Shown in pieces: positions 1 to 4,716 of a stretch of DNA of 7,086 nt. The stretch spans positions 15,149 to 22,234 of the forward strand of contig DEHC01000027.1 of NCBI GenBank assembly GCA_002351705.1, in the 5' to 3' direction. The notes under the pieces were generated by a model. The model had not been told where the DNA came from. It did no database searches and saw nothing but the letters and a program-made list of their open reading frames with translations. A program made the position numbers and the translations under genes. The DNA comes from Gammaproteobacteria bacterium UBA2810 (lineage in GTDB: Bacteria; Pseudomonadota; Gammaproteobacteria; Enterobacterales; Succinivibrionaceae). Position 1 is the stretch's first letter. Each line of letters begins with the position of its first letter.

Positions 1-469
1 GTCCCCCTACGCGAGGGGCGGGCACCTCTTCCGCACGGACGATCTCGCGGAGGGGGCTCCGGACGGGCGCTTCACCCTCCGCGGGAGGTCCGGCAGGGCG
101 GTGAAGATTGAGGACAACCTCATATCGCTTGATGACGTCGACGCCTGCCTCAGGGGACATGAGTGGATAAGGGAGTCAAGATCAGTGAGGCTGATCCGCG
201 GCGGACGCGAGGAGATCGGGTGCGCCGCGATCCTTACGGACAAAGGCCGGGACTCCCTCTCCTCGCTTGGCGCAGGGAAGTTTGAGATTGCGCTCCGGAA
301 AAGCCTCAGGTCCGTGCTTGATCCCCTGGAGATCCCCCGCTCGTGGCGCTTTGTGGAGCGCTTCCCCGAGAGCAGCATGGGAAAGATCAGGGACTGCGAT
401 ATACTTGAGCTCTTCGCTGCCGGAGCGGATCAGGAGGCCGGCAGGAGCTCACAGGAAGGACAGGGATGA
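1..469 (+). CDS. AMP-dependent acyl-CoA synthetase/ligase, C-terminal part (5' end cut by window)
   Basis: The reading frame is open from base 2 to a TGA at 467-469, so the N-terminal bulk of the protein lies outside the window. What remains is the C-terminal mobile domain of the ANL (acyl-CoA synthetase/adenylation) superfamily. It shows an FRTDDL stretch in place of the usual Y-R-T-G-D, then a GRSGRAVKI hinge-like (A8) motif, and near the end SSMGKIRD, which holds the A10 lysine needed for acyl-adenylate formation. Such enzymes activate a carboxylic acid as acyl-AMP and pass it to CoA or a carrier protein. The run LEIPRSWRFVERFP before the A10 motif resembles the AMP-ligases of aryl polyene clusters, which prime the pathway with a hydroxybenzoate- or cinnamate-type acid. 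This assignment is from memory of the family. Its stop overlaps the methyltransferase start by 4 nt, so the two are in one operon. Confidence 0.8.
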   Translation, partial: SPYARGGHLFRTDDLAEGAPDGRFTLRGRSGRAVKIEDNLISLDDVDACLRGHEWIRESRSVRLIRGGREEIGCAAILTDKGRDSLSSLGAGKFEIALRKSLRSVLDPLEIPRSWRFVERFPESSMGKIRDCDILELFAAGADQEAGRSSQEGQG

Positions 470-1557
470 CAGTAAGGCACTTCAATGACGAGCGCGCCCC
501 GGAGGCGCTGCACAAGGCAAATTTCATAGCGCTCGCGCCCTTCATCTTCGCCGCGGCGAAGGCGATGCGCGACCTCGGCTTCTTCCGCCTGCTCGCAGAC
601 TCTGACACGGGCCTCACGAAGAGGGAGCTTGCTGATAAAGCCGGCGTCACCTTCTACGCCGCCTCAGTCCTCATTGACGCCGCATACCGCGCCGACATGG
701 TCTGCCTGGAGGAGGAAGACGCGGGGAATGATGCGCGCTGGAGCCTGACGAAGACCGGTCTTTACCTCGCGACCGACCGGATGACGGAGGTGAACCTCAA
801 TTTCTCCGCCGATGTCTGCGCGGAGGGGCTCCTCTCCCTCACCGAGTCCCTGAGAACAGGGAAGCCCGCGGGCCTCAGGACATTCTCGGAGACCGCCTCC
901 ACCATCTATCCCCTGCTTGAGACGCTCCCGGAGCCCGTGAGGAAGAGCTGGTTTGACTACGATCACTTCTACTCGGACCATGTGTTCGAGGAGGAGCTCC
1001 CCATACTCAGAAGGGAGACCTCCTTCAGGAGCGTCTGCGACGTCGGCGGCAACACCGGGAAGTTCGCGCTGGCGGCCGCCGCGTTTGATCCGGAGGTTCA
1101 TGTGACCATCGCGGATCTCCCGGAGCAGTGCGCCGCCGCGAAGGAGAGAATCGCCGCGGCCGGCATGGAGCACCGTATCGCGCTCAATCCGTGCGACATC
1201 CTGAAGTCCTCACCCGCGGACCTCCCCCGGGGCATTGACGTCTGGTGGATGAGCCAGTTCCTCGACTGCTTCAGCAATGAGCAGGCTGTTCAGATCCTGA
1301 GCCTCGTGCGCGGGGCCATGGAGGACGGCGCGGTCCTCGCGGTGAACGAGATATTCGGGGACAGGCAGAAGAGGGACACCGCGGCCCTCGTCGTTGACGA
1401 GTGCTCGCTCTACTTCACCGCCATCGCGAACGGCGTTTCCCGCTTCTTCAATTCAGGGGAGTTCATGGAGTGCCTCGCAGCCGCATGCTTTAAGGTGAGA
1501 TCCGTCCGTGACGGCCTCGGGCTCGGACACACGCTCATCATCGCGGAGAAGGCCTGA
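466..1557 (+). CDS. Class I SAM-dependent methyltransferase, O-methyltransferase-like with N-terminal dimerisation domain
   Basis: This 363-residue protein starts at ATG 466 inside an ATGA overlap with the upstream ligase. AGGAAGGA at 453-460 is well placed as its ribosome binding site. Residues about 15-105 form a winged-helix-like dimerisation region (GLTKRELADKAGV, then LTKTGLYLAT). Residues 190-202 (VCDVGGNTGKFAL) are the glycine-rich SAM-binding motif I, with acidic Asp217 in IADLPEQ. Residues 260-272 (WWMSQFLDCFSNE) correspond to the post-motif segment. The overall plan is that of plant-type O-methyltransferases. The pattern CAEGLLSLTESL, RTGKPAGL, KSWFDYDH and GLGHTLII is one I associate with the methyltransferase of aryl polyene clusters, where it would methylate the aryl head group. 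The substrate cannot be read from sequence. The gene ends 80 bp before the convergent regulator gene. Confidence 0.88.
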   Translation: MTVRHFNDERAPEALHKANFIALAPFIFAAAKAMRDLGFFRLLADSDTGLTKRELADKAGVTFYAASVLIDAAYRADMVCLEEEDAGNDARWSLTKTGLYLATDRMTEVNLNFSADVCAEGLLSLTESLRTGKPAGLRTFSETASTIYPLLETLPEPVRKSWFDYDHFYSDHVFEEELPILRRETSFRSVCDVGGNTGKFALAAAAFDPEVHVTIADLPEQCAAAKERIAAAGMEHRIALNPCDILKSSPADLPRGIDVWWMSQFLDCFSNEQAVQILSLVRGAMEDGAVLAVNEIFGDRQKRDTAALVVDECSLYFTAIANGVSRFFNSGEFMECLAAACFKVRSVRDGLGLGHTLIIAEKA

Positions 1558-1569
1558 GCCTCTTGCCAT

Positions 1570-1597
1570 AAAAAAAGGGAAGGCCTCAGCCTTCCCT
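1570..1597 (-). terminator. Rho-independent terminator of the transglycosylase-flhD-flhC-like operon
   Basis: A perfect 9-bp stem (AGGGAAGGC at 1576-1584, GCCTTCCCT at 1589-1597) with a 4-nt loop is followed on the minus strand by a run of T (A run 1570-1576 on the plus strand). It lies 40 bp after the TAA of the FlhC-like gene and 13 bp after the convergent methyltransferase stop. The T tract is only on the minus-strand exit side, so termination should be efficient for the regulator operon. The stem may only partly stop plus-strand transcripts. Confidence 0.9.
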
Positions 1598-1637
1598 GCC
1601 ATGTTCCCGCGCATCAACGGGCGATATGCAGCTTACC

Positions 1638-2273
1638 TTACCGGGCCTCATCCGCCGCCTTTTCCGCAGCCTCCTTCCTCTCCGCCTCCTCAATCTCCCG
1701 GAGGTACCCGCTGTCAGCCGAGATGTAGGGCCCGTTGATCCTGCCGCTCTCCTTTATCGAGCAGAAGTCGCAGCAGAGCGGCCTTGCCTGCATGTCCGCC
1801 GTGACGTAGGTATGCCCGCGGCGGCACCTCCGGAGCTGCACCGTGCCGCAGCGCAGGGCGTTCGCGAGCACCCAGCACTCCGTGAGATCAAGCTCCTTCC
1901 CCTCCCGGAACCGGTCAAGGCCCGCGGCGAGGCGGATCTCGAGGTAGCGCCTCCGGGCGAGGATCACGGTGTCCGGATCAGGGAGCCCCGGAGGGAGCTC
2001 GGGGCCCGCGAGCTTCCGGTAGACGGAGAGGAACACCGCTCCCTCAATGCCGTCCATCCTGCTCTCGAGGATATTCGCGGGCACCGGCATCTGCCCCTGG
2101 GCGGAGACGCACTTCCTCCCGTAAAGATGGTAGATCCGGAGGATTTTCCGGTAGGGCAGCTGCTCCGGCATGTAGGCCCTTGCGATGGTGGGCTTGAGCC
2201 CGGCGGCGAACCAGCGCCTGAGCGCGTCTGCCGCTGCTAGGAGCTCCGCCTCGTCTGTCCCTGCTGCAGCCAT
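1638..2273 (-). CDS. FlhC-family transcriptional activator (SetC/AcaC-type conjugation master regulator subunit)
   Basis: The 211-residue protein reads from ATG 2273-2271, which forms TGATG with the stop of the FlhD-like gene. GGAGGAG at 2276-2282 supports this start better than the in-frame GTG one codon upstream. E. coli FlhC is 192 residues. Similarity to FlhC runs through the N-terminal helical region (KPTIARAYM, then YRKILRIYHLYG). It is clearest in CWVLANALRCGTVQLRRC, which parallels the AWTLVRFVESGLLQLSSC segment of FlhC, followed by a cysteine cluster. In FlhC a C-x2-C...C-x2-C site binds zinc. Here Cys150, Cys168 and Cys171 are present, but the second position is Gly153, with His154 beside it. 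FlhC subunits bind DNA with FlhD and recruit sigma-70 RNA polymerase. Next to a tra operon, the expected role is that of SetC or AcaC, activating transfer genes. The C-terminus (191-211) is a charged helix. Confidence 0.85.
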   Translation of the reverse strand: MAAAGTDEAELLAAADALRRWFAAGLKPTIARAYMPEQLPYRKILRIYHLYGRKCVSAQGQMPVPANILESRMDGIEGAVFLSVYRKLAGPELPPGLPDPDTVILARRRYLEIRLAAGLDRFREGKELDLTECWVLANALRCGTVQLRRCRRGHTYVTADMQARPLCCDFCSIKESGRINGPYISADSGYLREIEEAERKEAAEKAADEAR

Positions 2274-2638
2274 CACTCCTCCAGGCAGCGGATCTCGAAG
2301 GCGAGACGGTCTGCCACGCTGTTGGTCCTGAGGAGCTCCGAGAACGCGCCCGCGGAGCGCGGGGCGAACATCAGCGTGTCAGGAAGGGCCATGCGCCTGA
2401 GCGCGCTCTGCGGTATCCTCGAGAGGAGCCTTACCGTGTCGCGGTCAAGCCCGAGCCTGAGCGCCGCGGTGTCCGGATCATCCCTTGCCTCGTCCCTCGC
2501 GCAGGAGAGGAAGAGCTCGTTGAGCAGGCGGATGTCATTCTGCTCCCCGGGTGCCATGATCTGATACTCCGCACCGTCTCTCCCCGTGATCCTGCCTCCT
2601 GCAGGCAGCCTGCTGCCCGTGTTCATTCTAATTGCCAT
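2273..2638 (-). CDS. FlhD-family transcriptional regulator (SetD/AcaD-type partner of the FlhC-like protein)
   Basis: The start is placed at ATG 2638-2636 (121 residues). AGAGGTG at 2645-2651 lies 6 nt upstream and makes an ideal ribosome binding site. A GTG three codons earlier sits inside that site and is less likely. Residues about 36-103 match the helical FlhD core: the run LNELFLSCARDEARDD parallels the helix-1 region, LRLGLDRDTVRLL parallels FRLGINEEMATTL, and a MALPDTLMFAP segment follows as in FlhD. About 35 residues at the N-terminus, rich in Gly and Arg, are extra relative to FlhD. FlhD normally forms dimers that pair with FlhC in an FlhD4C2 complex and tune its promoter choice. The one-base stop/start overlap with the FlhC-like gene suggests coupled translation in fixed proportion. 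No flagellar genes are visible, so a conjugation role is preferred. Confidence 0.83.
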   Translation of the reverse strand: MAIRMNTGSRLPAGGRITGRDGAEYQIMAPGEQNDIRLLNELFLSCARDEARDDPDTAALRLGLDRDTVRLLSRIPQSALRRMALPDTLMFAPRSAGAFSELLRTNSVADRLAFEIRCLEE

Positions 2639-2671
2639 TTGATTCACCTCTGTCTTGTTCTTCCTGCTGTT

Positions 2672-3472
2672 TCACTCTTCTGCGGGGCCCTGCCCCGTAT
2701 ATGTCCTGAGCCTCACCGGGCGCCCCGGCGCCTCCCCGCGCCATTCCCTGACCGCGCCCTGAGGCCCTCTGCCGTGCGCGGCAGTGCCTGCCGCTCCATA
2801 GTCTCCTGATGCCTTTATTTCCCTGACGCCTCTCTTCCCGTCCGTTCTTTCACTTTCTGTGTTCCTGTATTTCCTGCTCTCCGCGCGCCCTCCTGCGCAG
2901 ATCCTCTCATACCCCGGGAGCCTCCGGATCTCATTCCTCATCCGGAGCACCTCCCTTCCGTAGGGCCGCGCCAGGCTTTCGGTGAAGCTGTGGTAGCGTC
3001 CCGCCTGAAGCTCCGGATCGTCCGTCGACATGGCGGTTTCCCGGAGGATCTCCGCGGCGGCGTCCAGCGCCGTCTCCGCGCGGAGGAAGAGCGCCGGATC
3101 ACGGCTCCGCCCCTTCTGCCAGTAGAGATTGAGCTGCATCATGCCGGCATCGATGTCCCGCTCCGGCACGTGCCTCCTCACCTCACGGAGGATGCGCTCC
3201 GCCTCGCGCCTGCTCCGGGGGAAGTACGACTTCCCGCCAGCGCGGATGGCAAGCTCGGAGGGCACGGCCGTGCCGTCCCCGAGGACCCGGCCGCTCTCCT
3301 TCAGGGAGACCGCGATGAGGAGGCAGGGATCAACCCCGTGCCTCTCACCTGCGCCCGTGAAGTCCGGGAGGCCCGCCGCCTCAGCGGCCGGGGGGATGAG
3401 CGAGGCGAGGAGGAGGAGAGCTCCCGCCCCCGTGCGCGCCTTTTCTGTTATCTGCTGTCTGTTTTGTGGCAT
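2672..3472 (-). CDS. Exported SLT-type lytic transglycosylase with basic C-terminal tail
   Basis: The 266-residue protein begins at ATG 3472-3470. Residues 1-33 are a signal peptide: a basic start, then GALLLLASLIPPA, with a cleavage site near AEA at 30-32. Residues about 40-185 are a soluble lytic transglycosylase (SLT, goose-lysozyme-like) domain. GVDPCLLIAVSLKESGR carries the likely catalytic Glu59, DAGMMQLNLYW is at 108-118, and RYHSFTES followed by YGREVL is at 159-176. Such enzymes cut peptidoglycan glycan strands with 1,6-anhydro formation. In conjugation they open the wall for the secretion channel (Orf169 of F-like systems, VirB1). Residues about 193-266 are an Arg/Gly-rich low-complexity tail not needed for the fold. 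It is first in the operon, 33 bp before the FlhD-like gene. Its ribosome binding site is poor (GAAAAGAAAT only), suggesting low synthesis. Confidence 0.85.
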   Translation of the reverse strand: MPQNRQQITEKARTGAGALLLLASLIPPAAEAAGLPDFTGAGERHGVDPCLLIAVSLKESGRVLGDGTAVPSELAIRAGGKSYFPRSRREAERILREVRRHVPERDIDAGMMQLNLYWQKGRSRDPALFLRAETALDAAAEILRETAMSTDDPELQAGRYHSFTESLARPYGREVLRMRNEIRRLPGYERICAGGRAESRKYRNTESERTDGKRGVREIKASGDYGAAGTAAHGRGPQGAVREWRGEAPGRPVRLRTYTGQGPAEE

Positions 3473-3510
3473 ATATACATATTTCTTTTCTGAAAACCGT
3501 CTGTTTTGTG
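3457..3510. repeat. 12-bp direct repeat GTCTGTTTTGTG, two copies 42 bp apart
   Basis: Identical copies lie at 3457-3468 and 3499-3510, a start-to-start distance of 42 bp or about four helical turns. The first falls inside codons 2-5 of the transglycosylase gene. The second lies just downstream of the predicted -10 box, at or next to the transcription start. That placement suits binding sites of a repressor that blocks promoter clearance, possibly by looping. No binding protein can be named from the sequence. Confidence 0.45.
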
Positions 3511-3520
3511 TGTACGAGTG

Positions 3521-3549
3521 ATTCTATTCCCGGAAGCGCTGCCGATCAA
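3521..3549 (-). promoter_or_regulatory. Sigma-70 promoter of the transglycosylase-flhD-flhC-like operon
   Basis: Read on the minus strand, TTGATC (3549-3544, four of six matches to TTGACA) is followed after exactly 17 bp by TAGAAT (3526-3521, five of six matches to TATAAT). Transcription would start near 3512-3515, giving a leader of about 40 nt before the ATG at 3472. This is the best sigma-70 match I found in the divergent region and faces the regulator operon. The start site itself is inferred. Confidence 0.6.
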
Positions 3550-3570
3550 GTGTATGGATAAAATATTTTT

Positions 3571-3592
3571 TGAAAAACATGTGCGTTTTTCA
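3571..3592. promoter_or_regulatory. Operator-like inverted repeat in the divergent regulatory region
   Basis: TGAAAAAC at 3571-3578 and GTTTTTCA at 3585-3592 are perfect reverse complements separated by 6 bp, giving two half-sites about 14 bp apart centre to centre. The site is 21 bp upstream of the -35 box of the leftward promoter and about 160 bp before traL. A related, weaker pattern (TGAAAAC, 5 bp, GTTTT) is at 3491-3505. Dyads of this size typically bind dimeric repressors or activators. Which regulator binds is unknown. Confidence 0.5.
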
Positions 3593-3599
3593 CGAAAAT

Positions 3600-3619
3600 G
3601 CCGCAGGCATGCGGTTTTT
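3600..3619 (+). terminator. Short GC hairpin followed by T5 (possible terminator/attenuator in traL leader)
   Basis: CCGCA at 3601-3605 pairs with TGCGG at 3610-3614 around a 4-nt loop, with a possible extra G-U pair, and TTTTT follows at 3615-3619. The shape is that of a weak intrinsic terminator on the plus strand. If a rightward transcript starts upstream of it, it would attenuate transfer gene expression. If the traL promoter is downstream (for example the TATATA-like run at 3627-3634), it would only insulate. The stem is short, so it may instead be part of an activator-binding dyad. Confidence 0.35.
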
Positions 3620-3662
3620 ATGGGCTTATATACACTTTTCATAGGGCTGCGTGGCTTAAAAA

Positions 3663-3713
3663 CCCCGAAAAGCCTTCCTCAGGGGCGGGATTTCCGGGGA
3701 AGCGGCTTCCCGG
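3663..3713 (+). promoter_or_regulatory. Structured leader upstream of traL with two mutually exclusive stems
   Basis: GGGAAG at 3697-3702 pairs with CTTCCC at 3706-3711, extended by CC 3694-3695 with GG 3712-3713, to form a tight hairpin. The same right-hand bases can instead pair with an upstream segment: AAGCC 3670-3674 with GGCTT 3704-3708, and TTCC 3675-3678 with GGAA 3698-3701. CCCC 3663-3666 can also pair with GGGG 3682-3685. The structure ends about 30 nt before the AGGAG ribosome binding site (3744-3748) of traL. A regulatory role is inference from the competing folds only. Confidence 0.35.
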
Positions 3714-3754
3714 GTGTATCCATCATGTGAGCTGTTCATTTTCAGGAGAAAAAC

Positions 3755-4036
3755 ATGAGCGCAGTTGAGATACCGGCGGCGATAGATGATCCGCCGCTTA
3801 TTCTGCTCTGGCCGGCCGACGAGATGATGCCCGTCCTTATCGGGCTCGTCTTCGGCGTCGTGAGCGGCAGCGCCTTCCTCTTCACGGCAGGCGGCCTCCT
3901 TCTCACCAGGGTCTACCGGAGGTTCAGGAACGGGCACCCCGACGGGTACTTCCTCCACCTCCTCTACTGGTACGGGATCATGCCCTCGAAGGCCTTCACC
4001 GTGCCGAGCCCGTTCACGAGGAGGTTCCCGTCATGA
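3755..4036 (+). CDS. traL: TraL, inner-membrane component of F-type conjugative type IV secretion system
   Basis: The 93-residue protein starts at ATG 3755 with AGGAG 6 nt upstream. It is a typical TraL: an N-terminal IPAAIDDPPLILLWPADE segment, a long hydrophobic stretch at residues 25-52 that enters the membrane, then a conserved basic/aromatic tail (YRRFRNGHPDGYFLHLLYWYG) and an ending PSPFTRRFPS. The length matches the family. TraL is a small, VirB3-like inner-membrane protein needed for pilus assembly. Its form (DDPP, LLYWYG) is nearest to the TraL proteins of SXT/IncA/C-type systems rather than plasmid F. It is the first gene of the rightward operon, and its TGA overlaps the traE ATG by 4 nt. 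Confidence 0.92.
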   Translation: MSAVEIPAAIDDPPLILLWPADEMMPVLIGLVFGVVSGSAFLFTAGGLLLTRVYRRFRNGHPDGYFLHLLYWYGIMPSKAFTVPSPFTRRFPS

Positions 4037-4716
4037 GGATCAGGGACTACGCCGCGGCGGCCCGCGGCAGCGCGGTGCGGGAAAAGCTCCTCATCGGGCT
4101 CACCGCAGGGCTCCTCCTCTGCTCAATCGCGGAGGGCGTCGCGCTAATCCGCGACAGGCGGGCGGTCGTCATCGTACCCGAGGGGCTCACGAGGGAGGCA
4201 AGGCTCTCCGCCTCGAAGGCCGACGAGCCCTACCTCTCCTCGTGGTCGTACTACCTCGCGGGGCTCCTCGGGAACGTCACCCCGGGGACCTCCGGGTACA
4301 TAAAGGATGCCCTGGGTCCGCGCCTCGCGCCGGAGGTCTACCAGAGCGTCATCAGCGCGCTCTCGGAGCAGGTGAGGCGCATCAGCGAGGACCGGGTGTC
4401 GCTCTCCTTCATCCCGAAGTACTCGAAGTTCGAGGAGCGGACCGGAAAGTATTTTGTGAACGGGATATCGGTCATGACCGGGCCCGGCGGCGCCTCGGAG
4501 AGAACCGAGAGGACCTATGAGTTCCGCTTCCGCATGAGGAACTTCCAGCCCTACCTCACCTGGATTGAGACCTATGAGGGTTCGCCGAGGACGCTTGACG
4601 AGATAGCGCGTGAGGAGCGGAGGGCGTCATCGGTCAGGCGGAAGGAGGCAGAGGAGGCGGAGAGGGAGCGGCTGAGCCGCGAGATTGAGAGGCGCGAGGA
4701 GGAGGCAGGAAGATGA
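4033..4716 (+). CDS. traE: TraE, pilus assembly/type IV secretion component (VirB5/VirB8-position family of F-type systems)
   Basis: The 227-residue protein begins in an ATGA overlap with traL. An N-terminal membrane anchor spans residues 18-39 (KLLIGLTAGLLLCSIAEGVALI). The periplasmic domain has the family hallmarks VVIVPEGLTREARLSASKADEPYL in pieces at 45-68, then LLGNVTPGTSGY at 78-89, a DRVSLSFIPKYSKFEERTGKYFV stretch in the middle, and ERTYEFRFRMRNF. TraE is a bitopic scaffold protein of the F-type channel, counted as the VirB8-like core component. Residues about 190-227 form an unusually charged Glu/Arg helix (REERRASSVRRKEAEEAER), longer than in F TraE (188 residues), and possibly a coiled coil. 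The stop overlaps the start of traK by 4 nt. Confidence 0.92.
   Translation: MRIRDYAAAARGSAVREKLLIGLTAGLLLCSIAEGVALIRDRRAVVIVPEGLTREARLSASKADEPYLSSWSYYLAGLLGNVTPGTSGYIKDALGPRLAPEVYQSVISALSEQVRRISEDRVSLSFIPKYSKFEERTGKYFVNGISVMTGPGGASERTERTYEFRFRMRNFQPYLTWIETYEGSPRTLDEIAREERRASSVRRKEAEEAERERLSREIERREEEAGR

Larger units (their letters stand above)
3473..3754. promoter_or_regulatory. Divergent intergenic control region between the regulator operon and the tra operon
   Basis: These 282 bp are visibly AT-richer than the genes around them, especially 3473-3660. They contain the leftward sigma-70 promoter, one copy of a 12-bp repeat, an operator-like inverted repeat, a hairpin with T5 and a structured traL leader. 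A rightward promoter is not clear. TATATA at 3627-3632 or TATACA at 3629-3634 could be a -10 box, but no good -35 lies 16-18 bp before either, as expected for an activator-dependent promoter. GGGCT occurs at 3622-3626 and 3644-3648, 22 bp apart around this candidate. No believable gene lies here. Confidence 0.65.

Noticed and set aside
1626..2240. 204-residue plus-strand ORF opposite the FlhC-like gene
   Set aside because: It is a Pro/Arg/Glu-rich shadow of the high-GC FlhC-like gene, with no family resemblance, and it runs through that gene's terminator-side region in the wrong sense.
1638..2638. Reading the pair as the flagellar master regulator FlhDC
   Set aside because: No flagellar or chemotaxis gene is nearby. 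The neighbours are a conjugation-type transglycosylase and a tra operon, as in SetCD/AcaCD systems. It cannot be fully excluded from this window alone.
3448..3642. 64-residue minus-strand ORF in the divergent control region
   Set aside because: It overlaps the predicted promoter and the start of the transglycosylase gene and has no recognisable features. Its last codons from an ATG at 3480 would form a 10-codon frame across the transglycosylase start, but no good ribosome binding site supports it.
3506..3730. 74-residue plus-strand ORF upstream of traL
   Set aside because: It runs through the inverted repeat, hairpin and leader structure, lacks a ribosome binding site and resembles nothing known.
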